Below, piece after piece: positions 26,312 to 36,138 of a stretch of DNA of 64,000 nucleotides. The notes under the pieces were generated by a model. It had not been told where the DNA came from, ran no database searches, and saw only the letters and a list, made by a program, of their open reading frames with translations. This stretch comes from an uncultured Prevotella sp. (GTDB lineage Bacteria; Bacteroidota; Bacteroidia; Bacteroidales; Bacteroidaceae): NCBI GenBank assembly GCA_947170265.1, contig CAMVSV010000002.1, positions 51,370-115,369 on the forward strand, given 5' to 3'. A program made the translations under genes and the position numbers. Position 1 is the stretch's first letter, and each line of letters opens with the position of its first letter.

Positions 26312-27964
26312 ATGGCAAATAACCCTGAATTCAAGTACGCGCCCATGTTCCAGATGGGTGAAGACAAGACCGAGTATCGCCTCCTCACAAAAGAGGGAGT
26401 GACAACAGCCGAGTTTGAAGGCAAAGAGATAGTGAAGGTAAGCCCCGAGGCTCTCACGCTCCTGGCCCAGCAGGCATTCCACGACGTGGAGTTCATGCTC
26501 AGGAGAGAGCACAACCTGCAGGTGGCTGCCATACTCAGCGACCCCGAAGCCTCCGACAACGACAAGTATGTGGCACTGCAGTTCCTGCGCAATGCCGAGA
26601 CGGCAGCCAAAGGCATACTGCCCTTCTGCCAAGACACCGGCACCGCCATCATACACGGTGAGAAAGGACAGCAGGTGTGGACGGGCTTCGAAGACGAAGA
26701 GGCACTCTCGCGCGGTGTGTATAACACCTTCACCGAAGACAACCTGCGCTATTCGCAGAATGCACCGCTGAACATGTATGACGAGGTGAACACCCGCTGC
26801 AACCTTCCGGCACAGATAGACATCGAGGCCACCGAGGGTGCCGAATACCGCTTCGTGATGGTGGCAAAGGGTGGCGGCTCTGCCAACAAGACCTATTTCT
26901 ACCCCATGACCAAGGCAACAATACAGAATGAAGGCACTCTGCTGCCGTTCCTCGTTGAGAAGATGAAGAGCCTCGGCACCGCTGCCTGCCCGCCTTACCA
27001 CATTGCCTTCGTCATTGGCGGCACATCGGCTGAGAAGAACCTGCTCACCGTGAAGCTCGCCAGCATAAAATACTACGACTCGCTGCCAACCACCGGCGAC
27101 GAGACTGGACGCGCCTTCCGCGACATAGACCTTGAAGAGAAACTTCTCAAGGAAGCCCACAAGATTGGTCTCGGCGCACAATTCGGCGGCAAGTACCTCG
27201 CCCACGACATCCGCGTGATACGTTTGCCACGCCACGGTGCGAGCTGCCCCATAGGCATGGGTGTGAGCTGCTCTGCCGACCGCAACATCAAAGCCAAGAT
27301 CAACCGCGACGGTATCTGGCTTGAGAAGATGGACTCCAACCCCTCTGAGCTCATTCCCGCCGAATATGCACAAGCCGGAGAAGGTGGCAACAACATCGTG
27401 ATTGATCTCGACAAAGGCATCGACGCCGTGAGAGCTGAGCTCACCAAATATCCCGTATCGACACGAGTGAACCTCAAGGGCACCATCATCGTGGCTCGCG
27501 ACATTGCCCATGCCAAGCTGAAGGCACGCCTTGACGCAGGAGAGGGACTGCCCCAGTATTTCAAGGATCACCCCGTGCTCTATGCCGGTCCGGCAAAGAC
27601 TCCCAAGGGCTATCCCTGCGGCTCCATGGGACCCACCACAGCCAACCGCATGGACCCCTATGTTGACGAATTCCAAGACCACGGAGCCTCGCTCGTGATG
27701 ATTGCCAAGGGTAACCGCAGCCAGGTGGTCACCGATGCCTGCAAGAAACATGGCGGATTCTACCTCGGAAGCATCGGCGGTGTGGCTGCCGTGCTCTCAC
27801 AGTCAAGCATCAAGTCAATAGAGTGCGTGGAATATCCTGAGCTCGGCATGGAAGCTGTATGGAAGATTCGTGTGGAAGACTTCCCCGCCTTCATCCTCGT
27901 CGACGACAAAGGCAATGACTTCTTCCAGCAACTCAAGCCCTGGTGCCCCAACTGCAAGAAATAG
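26312..27964 (+). CDS. class I fumarate hydratase (iron-sulfur)
   Basis: Reversible hydration of fumarate to malate. In anaerobic Bacteroidales this serves the reductive branch to succinate. 550 residues with both the alpha-like N-terminal part ([30 protein letters not shown]) and the beta-like C-terminal part ([48 protein letters not shown]). [15 protein letters not shown] and [18 protein letters not shown] are also typical. The [4Fe-4S] enzyme is oxygen-sensitive. A terminator follows at 27985. Confidence 0.95.
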   Translation: MANNPEFKYAPMFQMGEDKTEYRLLTKEGVTTAEFEGKEIVKVSPEALTLLAQQAFHDVEFMLRREHNLQVAAILSDPEASDNDKYVALQFLRNAETAAKGILPFCQDTGTAIIHGEKGQQVWTGFEDEEALSRGVYNTFTEDNLRYSQNAPLNMYDEVNTRCNLPAQIDIEATEGAEYRFVMVAKGGGSANKTYFYPMTKATIQNEGTLLPFLVEKMKSLGTAACPPYHIAFVIGGTSAEKNLLTVKLASIKYYDSLPTTGDETGRAFRDIDLEEKLLKEAHKIGLGAQFGGKYLAHDIRVIRLPRHGASCPIGMGVSCSADRNIKAKINRDGIWLEKMDSNPSELIPAEYAQAGEGGNNIVIDLDKGIDAVRAELTKYPVSTRVNLKGTIIVARDIAHAKLKARLDAGEGLPQYFKDHPVLYAGPAKTPKGYPCGSMGPTTANRMDPYVDEFQDHGASLVMIAKGNRSQVVTDACKKHGGFYLGSIGGVAAVLSQSSIKSIECVEYPELGMEAVWKIRVEDFPAFILVDDKGNDFFQQLKPWCPNCKK

Positions 27965-27984
27965 TTGAACATGCCATATACGAC

Positions 27985-28022
27985 AAAAGGAGCCTGACCC
28001 CATGAGGAATCAGGCTCCTTTT
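27985..28022. terminator. intrinsic terminator between fumarase and GH30 genes
   Basis: Thirteen-base-pair stem AAAAGGAGCCTGA/TCAGGCTCCTTTT with a 12-base loop. The A/T ends let it act on both converging transcripts. Confidence 0.85.
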
Positions 28023-28052
28023 ACTATTCTCACTATTCACCTAAAAGCAATT

Positions 28053-31000
28053 CTATTTCTTTACAATCTTCTTTCCGTTGACTATATATATGCCTTTGGG
28101 AAGAGCTGAGAGGCTGCTCATTGTTCCAACCTTCACGCCGTTCATATTATATATATAGTCACTGCCCTTAATCTCTGCAACGGCTACGCCCTTAACGTCG
28201 GTCACCTCACTGTCGGAAAGCAATGCAGACTTGGCGTTGGCACTCATGCCGTAGACCTGGAACTCATAGATGCTGTATCCATAAGACAAGGCACGGGTCA
28301 CTCCCTGCATACGCACATATCTGGCTGTAACGGGAGAGAACGTCTGTTCATCGGTTCCACCAGAGCAGTTCACCGTCTTCACGGTAGTGAACGAGCTGCC
28401 GTTGGTCGACACCTGCAGCTTGTATTGACTGGCGTAGGCAGCCTCCCAGCATATCACCGTGCGGTCAATCACATAGTTTGCCCCGAGGTCGATGGTGATA
28501 TATTGGTTGTCGTTGAACGCACTTGACCAGCGCGACGACATGTTTCCGTCAACGGCGTTTGAAGCAGCATAGGCATTTCCTTCCGTTCCACTGGTGGAGG
28601 CACTCTTGTTCAATGCCAGGTTGGCACCTGTCTCCTGAAAGCCCGACGACTGCTTGGTAACAGTGAGCACGACGTTAGTTTGGTCCTCAGCGTTTATTGA
28701 GAACAGATACACATCGCCATCGGTTAGTGTCTGACCGTCTTTCAGGTAAACATTGCCATTGTCGTGACCATTGCTGCCTGTGCCTATGCCAAAGACGCTG
28801 CTGTTGGTTGAAATCCTGTAGTTGCCGGTGGAGGTGAACTCTATTCCCCAACCAGCCTGTCCGAAGAACTTGAAGTTCACATAGTTCTTGTTGAGCTGTG
28901 TACCTACTGTCAATGCTATCTCATAGTTGTTTCCATTTGCTGTCAACGGAATGGCATTGGCTGTTGACCAACCGTTATCTCCCGACACATAGCTGGTAGC
29001 TCCCACACTCGACTTGGCTCCTATTATCCATATACCCTCATAGAGTCTGGCTCTCGTGACTGACAATACTACATTGAACGGGTCGGAAGCGTCGATGGTG
29101 AAGGTGTAGGTATCGCCATTGGTGAGCGTCTTGCCCGACTTAAGGTAGATGTTTCCGTCGTCATGACCGTTGCTGCCGGTGCCTATGCCGAAGATGTCGC
29201 TGCTGCTGGAAATCTTGTAGGTGCCGGTGGTGTTGAAGGCTATTCCCCAGCCTGCCTGTCCGAAGAACTTGAAGTTCACGTTATCCTTGTTCAACTGCTG
29301 TCCCACGGTGAGGTCAATGCTGTAGGTATGGTCGCCAGTCTGTGTCAGTGCCATGGCGTTTGCGGTTGACCATGAGTTGTCACCGGCGGTATAGCCCGAT
29401 GCACCCACGCTTGACTTGGCTCCGATAATCCATATACCCTCATAAGGCTTTACCTTTTCAACCGTGAGAACGGCATTGTTGGGATTGGAAATATCTACGG
29501 AGAACTTATATGTATCGCCGTTGGTGAGCGTCTTGCCCGACTTAAGGTAGATGTTTCCGTCGTCATGACCGTTGCTGCCGGTGCCTATGCCGAAGATGTC
29601 GCTGCTGGTGGAAATCTTGTAGGTGCCGGTGGAAGTGAACTCCACTCCCCATCCAGCCTGTCCGAAGAACTTGAAGTTCACGTTATCCTTGTTCAGCTGC
29701 TGTCCCACGGTGAGCTCAATGCTGTAGGTATGGTCGTTTTCCTGTGTCAGTGCCATGGCGTTTGCGGTTGACCATGAGTTGTCGCCCACGGTATAGCCCG
29801 ATGCACCCACGCTTGACTTGGCTCCGATAATCCAGACACCGTCATAGGGTGCCGCAGCCTGCTCTGAGAAATTCCCGAAGCGAACGCTGACAACGCTGTT
29901 TGCCGGCACGCAGACATTCATATATTGCGAGCCGTCGGTGACGGTGAAGTTCTGGTCGGCAGAGTTGCTGCTTGCAAAAAGCATGGCATAGCTGCCATCG
30001 GTGTTTCTGAATGCTATGTAGCTCATGTCGTTTGCCCACCATCCGCTGGTGGCTATTCTCACTGCACCGCTCTTTATCACACTCGAGAGATGGCTGATAA
30101 GGTAGTAGTGGTTGTTGTATGACAGGGAGGAGTAGTTGCCCGGATTGATGTCTATGGCACCATAGCATGTCTGGCATCCACCGTCAAGGTTGGGACCGTT
30201 GTTGGTGTCAAGCATAAGGTTCCATACCATCACGGCTCGTGCCCAGTTCTGCAGGAACGTTATTCCTGAGCGCTTTACAGCCGACACCAATGTTGCCGAC
30301 AAATCCCTGCCGTTGTTCCATGTGCCTATTGACTCCTCAGAAAAGATAACCTCCTTGCCGGTGTTCTGGCTGTGGATGTCGCCCATCTCCGACGGTGAGC
30401 CTCCATAGTCGTGGTAAGCCGAGCCCACCACCAGCTCCTCGCCCGTGTAGCCGCTGCCGAGGGCATTGTAAACCTGTATGGGATAGTCGTTCTGACCAGA
30501 CTTGTTGTCATAGTTGAAGTTGTGGTCATATACATAGATCTTCGTCTTGATGCCGTTGTTGTGGAAATCGGCTGCCAGATACCTGATGAAGGCTGCCTCC
30601 TCGTTCCACGGCATATACAATGAGGCGCAGTTGCCTTGGTTCAGCGGCTCGTTCTGCGGTGTCACGGCATAGATGTTTATTCCCTGCCCTTTCATTGCCT
30701 GCACGAACTTCACGAAATAGTCGGCATAGGTCTGATAGTAGTCAGGATTCAGATGACCGTCGGTCCACCTGTTGTGGGCAGCCTTGTCGGTAAGGTTGTT
30801 CACCTTCATCCATCGGGGACAAGTCCATGGTGTAGCCATGATTTTCAGGTTGGGATTGATGGCCAGTATCTCCTTCAATATTGGGATGACGTAGTTCAGC
30901 TCATCAGACTGCAATGCAAAGTTCTGCAAGCCCTGAGTGTCACACAGGGTGTATTCCCTTGAAGAGAAGTCGTTGCAGCCAATGGATATTCTCGCGTATG

Positions 31001-31313
31001 AAGTGCCATAGCCCGACGTGGGCGAATAGATTTTCTTCAGCAGTGCCGTGCGGCTGCTCTTCGACATTTTCAGGAGGTTGTAGCACGACGAGTAGGTAAT
31101 GGCATATCCAAAACCATCAATACTCTGGTATGAGTTATTGCCATTGAGAGTTATGACGTTTGACGTTCCCGCCACGTTGCTTGTCGTGCCCGTGGCTTTT
31201 TCCAGTAGTTTTGATCCGTCAGCCTTCGTTGTATAGCTCACGGTGGTCTGTGCCTCTGCCATCATTCCGATGGAAAATAGCATCATCATTACAGTAGTTC
31301 GTAAGGTTTTCAT
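28053..31313 (-). CDS. GH30-family glycosidase with three tandem SusE/F-like modules and an F5/8C domain
   Basis: Secreted glycoside hydrolase of 1086 residues. Signal peptide 1-21. GH30 catalytic part about 50-480: DGFGYAITYSS, TPWTCPRWMK, acid/base Glu 222 in TPQNEPL, nucleophile Glu 326 or 327 in FSEES. Then three ~134-residue modules (about 488-888), each starting GxWIIGAKSSVGA and containing NFKFFGQAGWG, resembling starch-binding SusE/SusF modules. An F5/8 type C (discoidin) domain follows (about 891-1024, NLALNKSASTSG...EFQVYG). The tail IYIVNGKKIVKK fits T9SS-type cargo. GH30 members cut beta-1,6- or beta-1,3-glucans, xylans or glucosylceramide; the substrate is not evident. It stands alone, not in a Sus locus. 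Confidence 0.85.
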   Translation of the reverse strand: MKTLRTTVMMMLFSIGMMAEAQTTVSYTTKADGSKLLEKATGTTSNVAGTSNVITLNGNNSYQSIDGFGYAITYSSCYNLLKMSKSSRTALLKKIYSPTSGYGTSYARISIGCNDFSSREYTLCDTQGLQNFALQSDELNYVIPILKEILAINPNLKIMATPWTCPRWMKVNNLTDKAAHNRWTDGHLNPDYYQTYADYFVKFVQAMKGQGINIYAVTPQNEPLNQGNCASLYMPWNEEAAFIRYLAADFHNNGIKTKIYVYDHNFNYDNKSGQNDYPIQVYNALGSGYTGEELVVGSAYHDYGGSPSEMGDIHSQNTGKEVIFSEESIGTWNNGRDLSATLVSAVKRSGITFLQNWARAVMVWNLMLDTNNGPNLDGGCQTCYGAIDINPGNYSSLSYNNHYYLISHLSSVIKSGAVRIATSGWWANDMSYIAFRNTDGSYAMLFASSNSADQNFTVTDGSQYMNVCVPANSVVSVRFGNFSEQAAAPYDGVWIIGAKSSVGASGYTVGDNSWSTANAMALTQENDHTYSIELTVGQQLNKDNVNFKFFGQAGWGVEFTSTGTYKISTSSDIFGIGTGSNGHDDGNIYLKSGKTLTNGDTYKFSVDISNPNNAVLTVEKVKPYEGIWIIGAKSSVGASGYTAGDNSWSTANAMALTQTGDHTYSIDLTVGQQLNKDNVNFKFFGQAGWGIAFNTTGTYKISSSSDIFGIGTGSNGHDDGNIYLKSGKTLTNGDTYTFTIDASDPFNVVLSVTRARLYEGIWIIGAKSSVGATSYVSGDNGWSTANAIPLTANGNNYEIALTVGTQLNKNYVNFKFFGQAGWGIEFTSTGNYRISTNSSVFGIGTGSNGHDNGNVYLKDGQTLTDGDVYLFSINAEDQTNVVLTVTKQSSGFQETGANLALNKSASTSGTEGNAYAASNAVDGNMSSRWSSAFNDNQYITIDLGANYVIDRTVICWEAAYASQYKLQVSTNGSSFTTVKTVNCSGGTDEQTFSPVTARYVRMQGVTRALSYGYSIYEFQVYGMSANAKSALLSDSEVTDVKGVAVAEIKGSDYIYNMNGVKVGTMSSLSALPKGIYIVNGKKIVKK
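29050..29855 (-). repeat. 402-bp tandem duplication inside the GH30 gene
   Basis: Modules 1 and 2 of the gene are nearly identical in DNA with an offset of 402 bases; for example 29118-29204 and 29520-29606 match throughout. Module 3 (28650-29045) is more diverged. This points to a recent in-frame duplication. Confidence 0.85.
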
Positions 31314-31358
31314 GTCTTGTTAGTTAGTAGTTCATACAAAAGGTTATTCTGTCGGTTG

Positions 31359-31366
31359 CAAAGTTA
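31359..31366 (-). promoter_or_regulatory. -7 element TAACTTTG for the GH30 gene
   Basis: Minus-strand TAACTTTG followed by CAA, 46 bases before the start codon. Confidence 0.55.
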
Positions 31367-31688
31367 TGGAAAAAGCAATTTGGCTTACGGGTTATAGAAT
31401 ACCGATATGGATTTACAACAATCCGCAATATTATACTAAGTCTTTGTTACAAAGTAACTTAAACCGTTCTATACCAGTTCTGGAAAGCCTTGAAAATATG
31501 GATTTAGTATGGACACCACCTATAATACTGCCACCCTCAGCTTTCCCATGAAAAGCCATCACGGGAAAGTCAGCTGTCTGCTTTTGCCGTCACAGGCTAT
31601 CAAGCAATAGGTGGGTTATATCATTCATCAATTTTTCATACATTCGCACTCCATTCTCCGCACACCGGGAATGTCACTTTTCGGAGAT

Positions 31689-31784
31689 GCGCCAGTATTT
31701 GTGCGGAGAATACTCCAGTATTGTGCCCAAAATACTCCAGTATTGAGCCCAAAATACTCGAGTATTGTACGAAGAATACTGGCG
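31689..31784 (+). repeat. 22-bp tandem palindromic repeat, copy 2 (3 units)
   Basis: Three 22-bp units with cores AATACTCCAGTATT, AATACTCCAGTATT and AATACTCGAGTATT, flanked by GCGCCAGTATT on the left and AATACTGGCG on the right. Lies in the 31367-31885 gap between two minus-strand genes, where I see nothing else except a small hairpin at about 31542-31571. Confidence 0.85.
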
Positions 31785-31885
31785 AACGAAAAACTTTCGC
31801 CACAGGACTGAGTACCGATCATCAGTCCAAAGTGCTATGAAAGAGCTGTTTACCTTGCATTATCCTGCACCATGTGGGCATACGG

Positions 31886-31930
31886 AAAAAGCATGAAAAA
31901 ACAGTGAATTCCTGTTCTTTCATGCTTTTT
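31886..31930. terminator. terminator after murF-alr
   Basis: Nineteen-base-pair stem with one mismatch (AAAAAGCATGAAAAAACAG with CTGTTCTTTCATGCTTTTT), A-rich on the left and T-rich on the right. It ends the minus-strand murF-alr transcript. Confidence 0.8.
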
Positions 31931-31969
31931 GGTAACGATAAAGAAATAAATCGGTATGATTGCGTTTAC

Positions 31970-34510
31970 TTAGTCTTGGAAATAAACGCGTCTCACCCTG
32001 TTGCTCACACCGGTAAGCACCTCGTAGGGTATGGTATCGAGCAGGTCGGAGAGCACCGTCACAGGCAGGTTGTCGCCGAATATCTCCACGCTGTCGCCCT
32101 CACGGCAGTCAATGTCGGTGACATCGATCATAGCCACGTCCATGCAGATGTTTCCCATGTAGTTTGCCTTCTTGCCATTTACCAGACAGTAGCCACGCTG
32201 GTTGCCCAAGTGACGGTTCAGTCCGTCGGCATAGCCTATAGGTATGGCAGCAATGCGGCTGTCGCGTGTGAGCATGGTGCGCCGGCTGTAGCCCACGCTC
32301 TCGCCCGCCGGCACGTTGCGTATCTGGAGTATGGTGGTCTTCAGCGTGCTCACATTGTTTATAATTGTATTGGTGCGTGGGTTCACTCCATAGAGACCTA
32401 TGCCCAGACGACACATGTCCATTTGTCTTTCGGGGAAGTGTTCAATGCCGGCAGAATTGTCCATGTGGCGCAAAATCTTGTGGGAGAATGCTGCTTGCAG
32501 CTTGCGCGAGCCATGGTCAAAGAGCGTGAACTGACGGAGTGAGAAGTCGTCGAACTCGTCAGCATCGGATCCTACGAAGTGGGAGAACACCGAACGTGGT
32601 ATGACGGCATCCTGCTGTTGCAGACGGGCTATGAGCTCATCGATATCGTGCTCGGGATGGAAACCCAGACGGCACATGCCTGTATCAAGTTTTATGTGTA
32701 CGGGCCACGCCGTGATACCCTCTTTCTGTGCTGCCCTCACCAGTGCGTCGAGCATACGGAAGGAGTAGACTTCCGGTTCAAGGTCGTAGTCGAACATGGT
32801 CTTGAAGGCTGAGAGCTCCGGATTCATTATCATGATGTTCGACGTGATGCCTGCCTTTCTGAGCGTAACGCCCTCGTCAGCCACTGCCACGGCGAGATAG
32901 TCCACGCGATGCTCTTGCAAGGTCTTGGCTATCTCCACTGCTCCGGCACCATAGCCGTCGGCTTTTATCATGCATACGAGCTTGGTCTCGGGCTTGAGGA
33001 AGGAACGATAGTAGTTGAGGTTTTCAACCATAGCATTGAGGTGAACCTCAAGAATGGTCTCATGGACTTTTCTCACGAGCAGCTCGGTGAGCTGGTCAAA
33101 GCCAAACTGGCGTGCGCCCTTGAGGAGTATCACCTCATTGCTGAGCGACAGGTAGACATCGCTGGCAATGAAGTCATCGACGCTATCGAAAAGAAATACA
33201 CCTGAGCTTGGCTGGAGAGCCTTGCTGATGCTCGGTCCAATGCCAATGAACTTGCTTACTCCGCGCTGCAAGGCAAGGGTCAGTGCCTTGCCATAAAGAG
33301 ACTGCTCGTCTTGTCCGCTCTGCACGATGTCGCTCAATATGAGCGTCGAAGGTCGGGTGTCGGGCACACCATGAAGGGTGTCGGGAGCCTTGCGGCGTCG
33401 CGCCATGAAGTCAAGGGCTATGTCAAGGGAGTTGAGGTCGGAGTTGTAGGAGTCGTTGATGAGAGTGCAGCCGTGCTGTCCTTCCTTCACCTCCAGGCGC
33501 ATGGCCACCGGTTCGAGTCGCTGCATGCGCTGGTCGAGGGCTTCAGGAGTGATGCCCAGATGGAGAGCCACCATGGCACATGTGATGGTGTTGCGTATTG
33601 AAGCCTCGTCGATAAACGGGATGGTGAACGACGATGCCTTGCCCATGTAGCAATAGTCTATGGTGGTATGGCTGGCATCGGTCTGCACAACGTTGCTCAC
33701 AAAGAGCGGTGCCTTGCTGTTGTGCATTGACCAGCACAGTTGCTTGCCCTTATATGCATACTGCGACATGCAGCGTGACAGAAGCTCGTCGTCGAGACAG
33801 TAGACCACCGCCTGAGTGTCGTGGAAGAGCTGCAGTTTCTCCTTGCACTTGGCTTCGAGTGACGGGAAATTCTCCTGGTGGGCTTCACCAATGTTGGTTA
33901 TCACACCTATTGTAGGCTGTATGATGCTGCGCAGGGCATTCATCTCTCCGAGCTTGCTTATGCCGGCTTCAAAGAGGGCCACCTGCGACTGCTCGTCAAG
34001 GAGCCACACCGAGAGGGGCACTCCTATCTGTGAGTTGTAGCTCCGCGGTGAACGGGTTACGCGGAAGGTGGGTGAAGAGTCGGCTGTACCGTTGGCGGCA
34101 GCTTTGTCTGCCACGCCGGAGAGTATCTGGTAGAGCCATTCCTTCACCACTGTCTTGCCGTTGCTTCCCGTGATGCCCACCACCGGTATGTCGAACTCGT
34201 CACGATGGCGCTCGGCAAGGCGCTGCAATGACTCCCGTGTGCCCACCACCTTCAGGAAATTGGCATCGGGATAGGCTGTGACCCGGTTGTCGGGCACCTG
34301 CTCCACCACGAAGTTGCGCACACCGCGACGATAGAGTTCGTCAATGTATCGGTGTCCGTCGTTGCGATTGGTGTGAAGTGCGAAGAAGAGTGTTTCTTCG
34401 GGGAAGCACAACGAGCGGCTGTCGGTGAGCAGAAAGCGTATCTGGCTGTCGCGTTCTCCATAGCGTCGTGCTCCTATGAGTGTCGTTATTTTTTCTATTG
34501 AATAGTCCAT
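31970..34510 (-). CDS. bifunctional MurF ligase / alanine racemase
   Basis: Two cell-wall enzymes in one 846-residue chain, a fusion known in Bacteroidetes. The N-terminal MurF half adds D-Ala-D-Ala to UDP-MurNAc-tripeptide: ATP loop GITGSNGKTVVKEW at about 114-127, then NIGEAHQENF and the INDSYNSDLNSL stretch. The C-terminal half (from about residue 470) is a PLP alanine racemase with MIKADGYGAG (Lys forms the Schiff base), SHFVGSDADEFDDF and GYADGLNRHLGNQRG near the end. Making D-Ala and using it in one protein may channel the product. Last gene of the yfhO-unknown-GSCFA-murF-alr run. Confidence 0.95.
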   Translation of the reverse strand: MDYSIEKITTLIGARRYGERDSQIRFLLTDSRSLCFPEETLFFALHTNRNDGHRYIDELYRRGVRNFVVEQVPDNRVTAYPDANFLKVVGTRESLQRLAERHRDEFDIPVVGITGSNGKTVVKEWLYQILSGVADKAAANGTADSSPTFRVTRSPRSYNSQIGVPLSVWLLDEQSQVALFEAGISKLGEMNALRSIIQPTIGVITNIGEAHQENFPSLEAKCKEKLQLFHDTQAVVYCLDDELLSRCMSQYAYKGKQLCWSMHNSKAPLFVSNVVQTDASHTTIDYCYMGKASSFTIPFIDEASIRNTITCAMVALHLGITPEALDQRMQRLEPVAMRLEVKEGQHGCTLINDSYNSDLNSLDIALDFMARRRKAPDTLHGVPDTRPSTLILSDIVQSGQDEQSLYGKALTLALQRGVSKFIGIGPSISKALQPSSGVFLFDSVDDFIASDVYLSLSNEVILLKGARQFGFDQLTELLVRKVHETILEVHLNAMVENLNYYRSFLKPETKLVCMIKADGYGAGAVEIAKTLQEHRVDYLAVAVADEGVTLRKAGITSNIMIMNPELSAFKTMFDYDLEPEVYSFRMLDALVRAAQKEGITAWPVHIKLDTGMCRLGFHPEHDIDELIARLQQQDAVIPRSVFSHFVGSDADEFDDFSLRQFTLFDHGSRKLQAAFSHKILRHMDNSAGIEHFPERQMDMCRLGIGLYGVNPRTNTIINNVSTLKTTILQIRNVPAGESVGYSRRTMLTRDSRIAAIPIGYADGLNRHLGNQRGYCLVNGKKANYMGNICMDVAMIDVTDIDCREGDSVEIFGDNLPVTVLSDLLDTIPYEVLTGVSNRVRRVYFQD

Positions 34511-34531
34511 GATGTGTGTTTCTCTTAAAAA

Positions 34532-35404
34532 CTAATCGTTGACTTGATTGTCGAGTGTCTTTGGCAGTGCAAAATTAGGATATTTTTCTGAAAGGACTGC
34601 CACCTTTTCACGAGTTTTGGCAATGAATGTCTTATATTCATCGCTTTCGGGGTGGAATGGACGGTGGGCAAGGGCTTCCTTCAGTGGTTTCCACTCCTTG
34701 AGATAACGCTTGGCTTCATCGGAAAAGGCTACTTCGGAGAAACGTTCCCAGATGAACTCCACCGCCTGAGGTGAGGGATGGAGCATGTCGGGACTGTAGA
34801 AGCGGTAGTCGCGCAGCTCGTCGAGCACAATCTCGTAGGCGGGGAAATAATAGAGCGGCGGCATTTGGTTTCCCTCGCTGCCGAGCTGACGGAGAACAGC
34901 CGACAGACGTTCCACGGCAAGCAGCAGCACAGCCTTGGAGAGCTGGCTCTCGTGGTAGCCGTACTTGGCATAGCGTATGGGGCTGACGGTGACTATGACC
35001 CTGCAGTGAGGATTGGAGTCATGCAGGCATCCCATTGCCTTGAGCAGGGCATCGGCACACTCGTCAATGTTGAGCTGCTCTTCGCGAAAGAGACGCTGGG
35101 GACGCTTCTGACAGTTGTCTACTATGCAGCCGGTAGCTTTCTCTATATATACATGGTTGGTGCCGAGGGTGAAGAAGGCTGTGGAGAAGGATGAGAGCTG
35201 CTCCTTGGGAATACGTTCTATGGTGTGGAGGATGCTCACGGGGTTATACATCACTCCAAAGGGGTTGACCTCAACGGGAAATCCCTCGTCGACGAAACGC
35301 TTGCCAATATTGTCGGCAAAGCAGCTGCCCACAAAGAGCATGCGCTCACAGGGCGCGATGTCAAAGGGTGGCTGTGGTATCTGAACTGTCGTTTGGAACT
35401 GCAT
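34532..35404 (-). CDS. GSCFA domain protein
   Basis: 290 residues starting MQFQTTVQIPQ; the longer frame to 35515 lies within the upstream gene and is less likely. The name-giving motif appears as LFVGSCFADNIGKRF near residue 25, followed by NPFGVMYNPVSI. Residues ~140-165 (VIVTVSPIRYAKYGYHESQL) and SPDMLHPSPQAVEFIW resemble the other blocks of SGNH-like hydrolases. Function unproven; an esterase role is an inference from the SGNH-like pattern. Its start overlaps the end of the upstream gene by 44 bases. Confidence 0.85.
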   Translation of the reverse strand: MQFQTTVQIPQPPFDIAPCERMLFVGSCFADNIGKRFVDEGFPVEVNPFGVMYNPVSILHTIERIPKEQLSSFSTAFFTLGTNHVYIEKATGCIVDNCQKRPQRLFREEQLNIDECADALLKAMGCLHDSNPHCRVIVTVSPIRYAKYGYHESQLSKAVLLLAVERLSAVLRQLGSEGNQMPPLYYFPAYEIVLDELRDYRFYSPDMLHPSPQAVEFIWERFSEVAFSDEAKRYLKEWKPLKEALAHRPFHPESDEYKTFIAKTREKVAVLSEKYPNFALPKTLDNQVND

Positions 35405-36131
35405 GGTAGATTTGTTGTGAGTAGTTACGCTGAAGGAATGGTTTGTGAAGACGGTAGAACTCGCTACCCTGTTCTTGATAGCGCTGTGGATTGAAGGATT
35501 GAGACACCTCGGCAATGTTCATCTTGGAACTCTCGTTCCACAGCAGCCTGCCACCGGGGAGATGACCTTCGTTGAGCATCCAGCGGAGCACCAACCCTAT
35601 GTCGCCAATGTCGTGTACCACGGGGAAGATTCTGGCGCTGAGCATTGACTCTCCACCACTTATCTGTTCAAACGCTATACGACGCTCTATTGCCCATCTC
35701 ACAAACGGCTGTCCAATGAACTGCGTGGTAGCTTCCATTGTACTGCCCGTGAGCTGATCGGTGAAAGGAGGTGTGGTGGGCAACAGCCGGACATCGGTTT
35801 GCAGGAGAAGTTCCGCGGTATGGTCGTCGCAGAAGAAAGGGCATACCACCCATGCGTCATCGTCCACCGGAACCACCATGACCGACTGCCCTGCCTTTAG
35901 CTCTATATGCCACTCGTTGACAGGCACACCTATTATTATATTATCACTGGAGAGCATCCACTGCTCGCTCACGCAGGAGTTGTAGACATAGAGAAAAGCA
36001 TTGTCGGGAGTGACGGTGGTCCACAGTTCGGAACAGCCTACATATAATGCCACAGCACCGACAGGAGACATGTTGCAGTCTTCTGCCGGCGCTGTACCGT
36101 TATTACTATGTAAGAGGGTGTCGGGTTTCAT
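35361..36131 (-). CDS. hypothetical protein, 256 aa
   Basis: Not recognised. No signal peptide or membrane helix. The N-terminal half is beta-rich (AFLYVYNSCVSEQWMLSS, IIIGVPVNEWHIELKAGQ), possibly cupin-like. The C-terminal part (SSKMNIAEVSQSFNPQRYQE) faintly recalls the second helix-turn-helix of AraC regulators, but too weakly to call. It lies 7 bases after yfhO and overlaps the GSCFA gene by 44 bases, so it is translated with them. Coding is supported by the tight packing and long open frame. Confidence 0.7.
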   Translation of the reverse strand: MKPDTLLHSNNGTAPAEDCNMSPVGAVALYVGCSELWTTVTPDNAFLYVYNSCVSEQWMLSSDNIIIGVPVNEWHIELKAGQSVMVVPVDDDAWVVCPFFCDDHTAELLLQTDVRLLPTTPPFTDQLTGSTMEATTQFIGQPFVRWAIERRIAFEQISGGESMLSARIFPVVHDIGDIGLVLRWMLNEGHLPGGRLLWNESSKMNIAEVSQSFNPQRYQEQGSEFYRLHKPFLQRNYSQQIYHAVPNDSSDTTATL

Positions 36132-36138
36132 TGTTTCC

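Noticed and set aside
26294..27751. Long open frame (485 codons) antisense to the fumarase gene
   Set aside because: Exactly opposite a clear fumarase gene; low-complexity His/Val/Leu-rich translation typical of antisense shadow frames.
19987..31784. Tandem 22-bp repeats as a CRISPR array
   Set aside because: Units follow each other without unique spacers, are palindromic at the core, number only two or three per locus, and no cas gene is present.
35900..36131. AraC-type regulator call for the 35361-36131 protein
   Set aside because: Only a faint helix-turn-helix resemblance near the C-terminus; key positions do not match.
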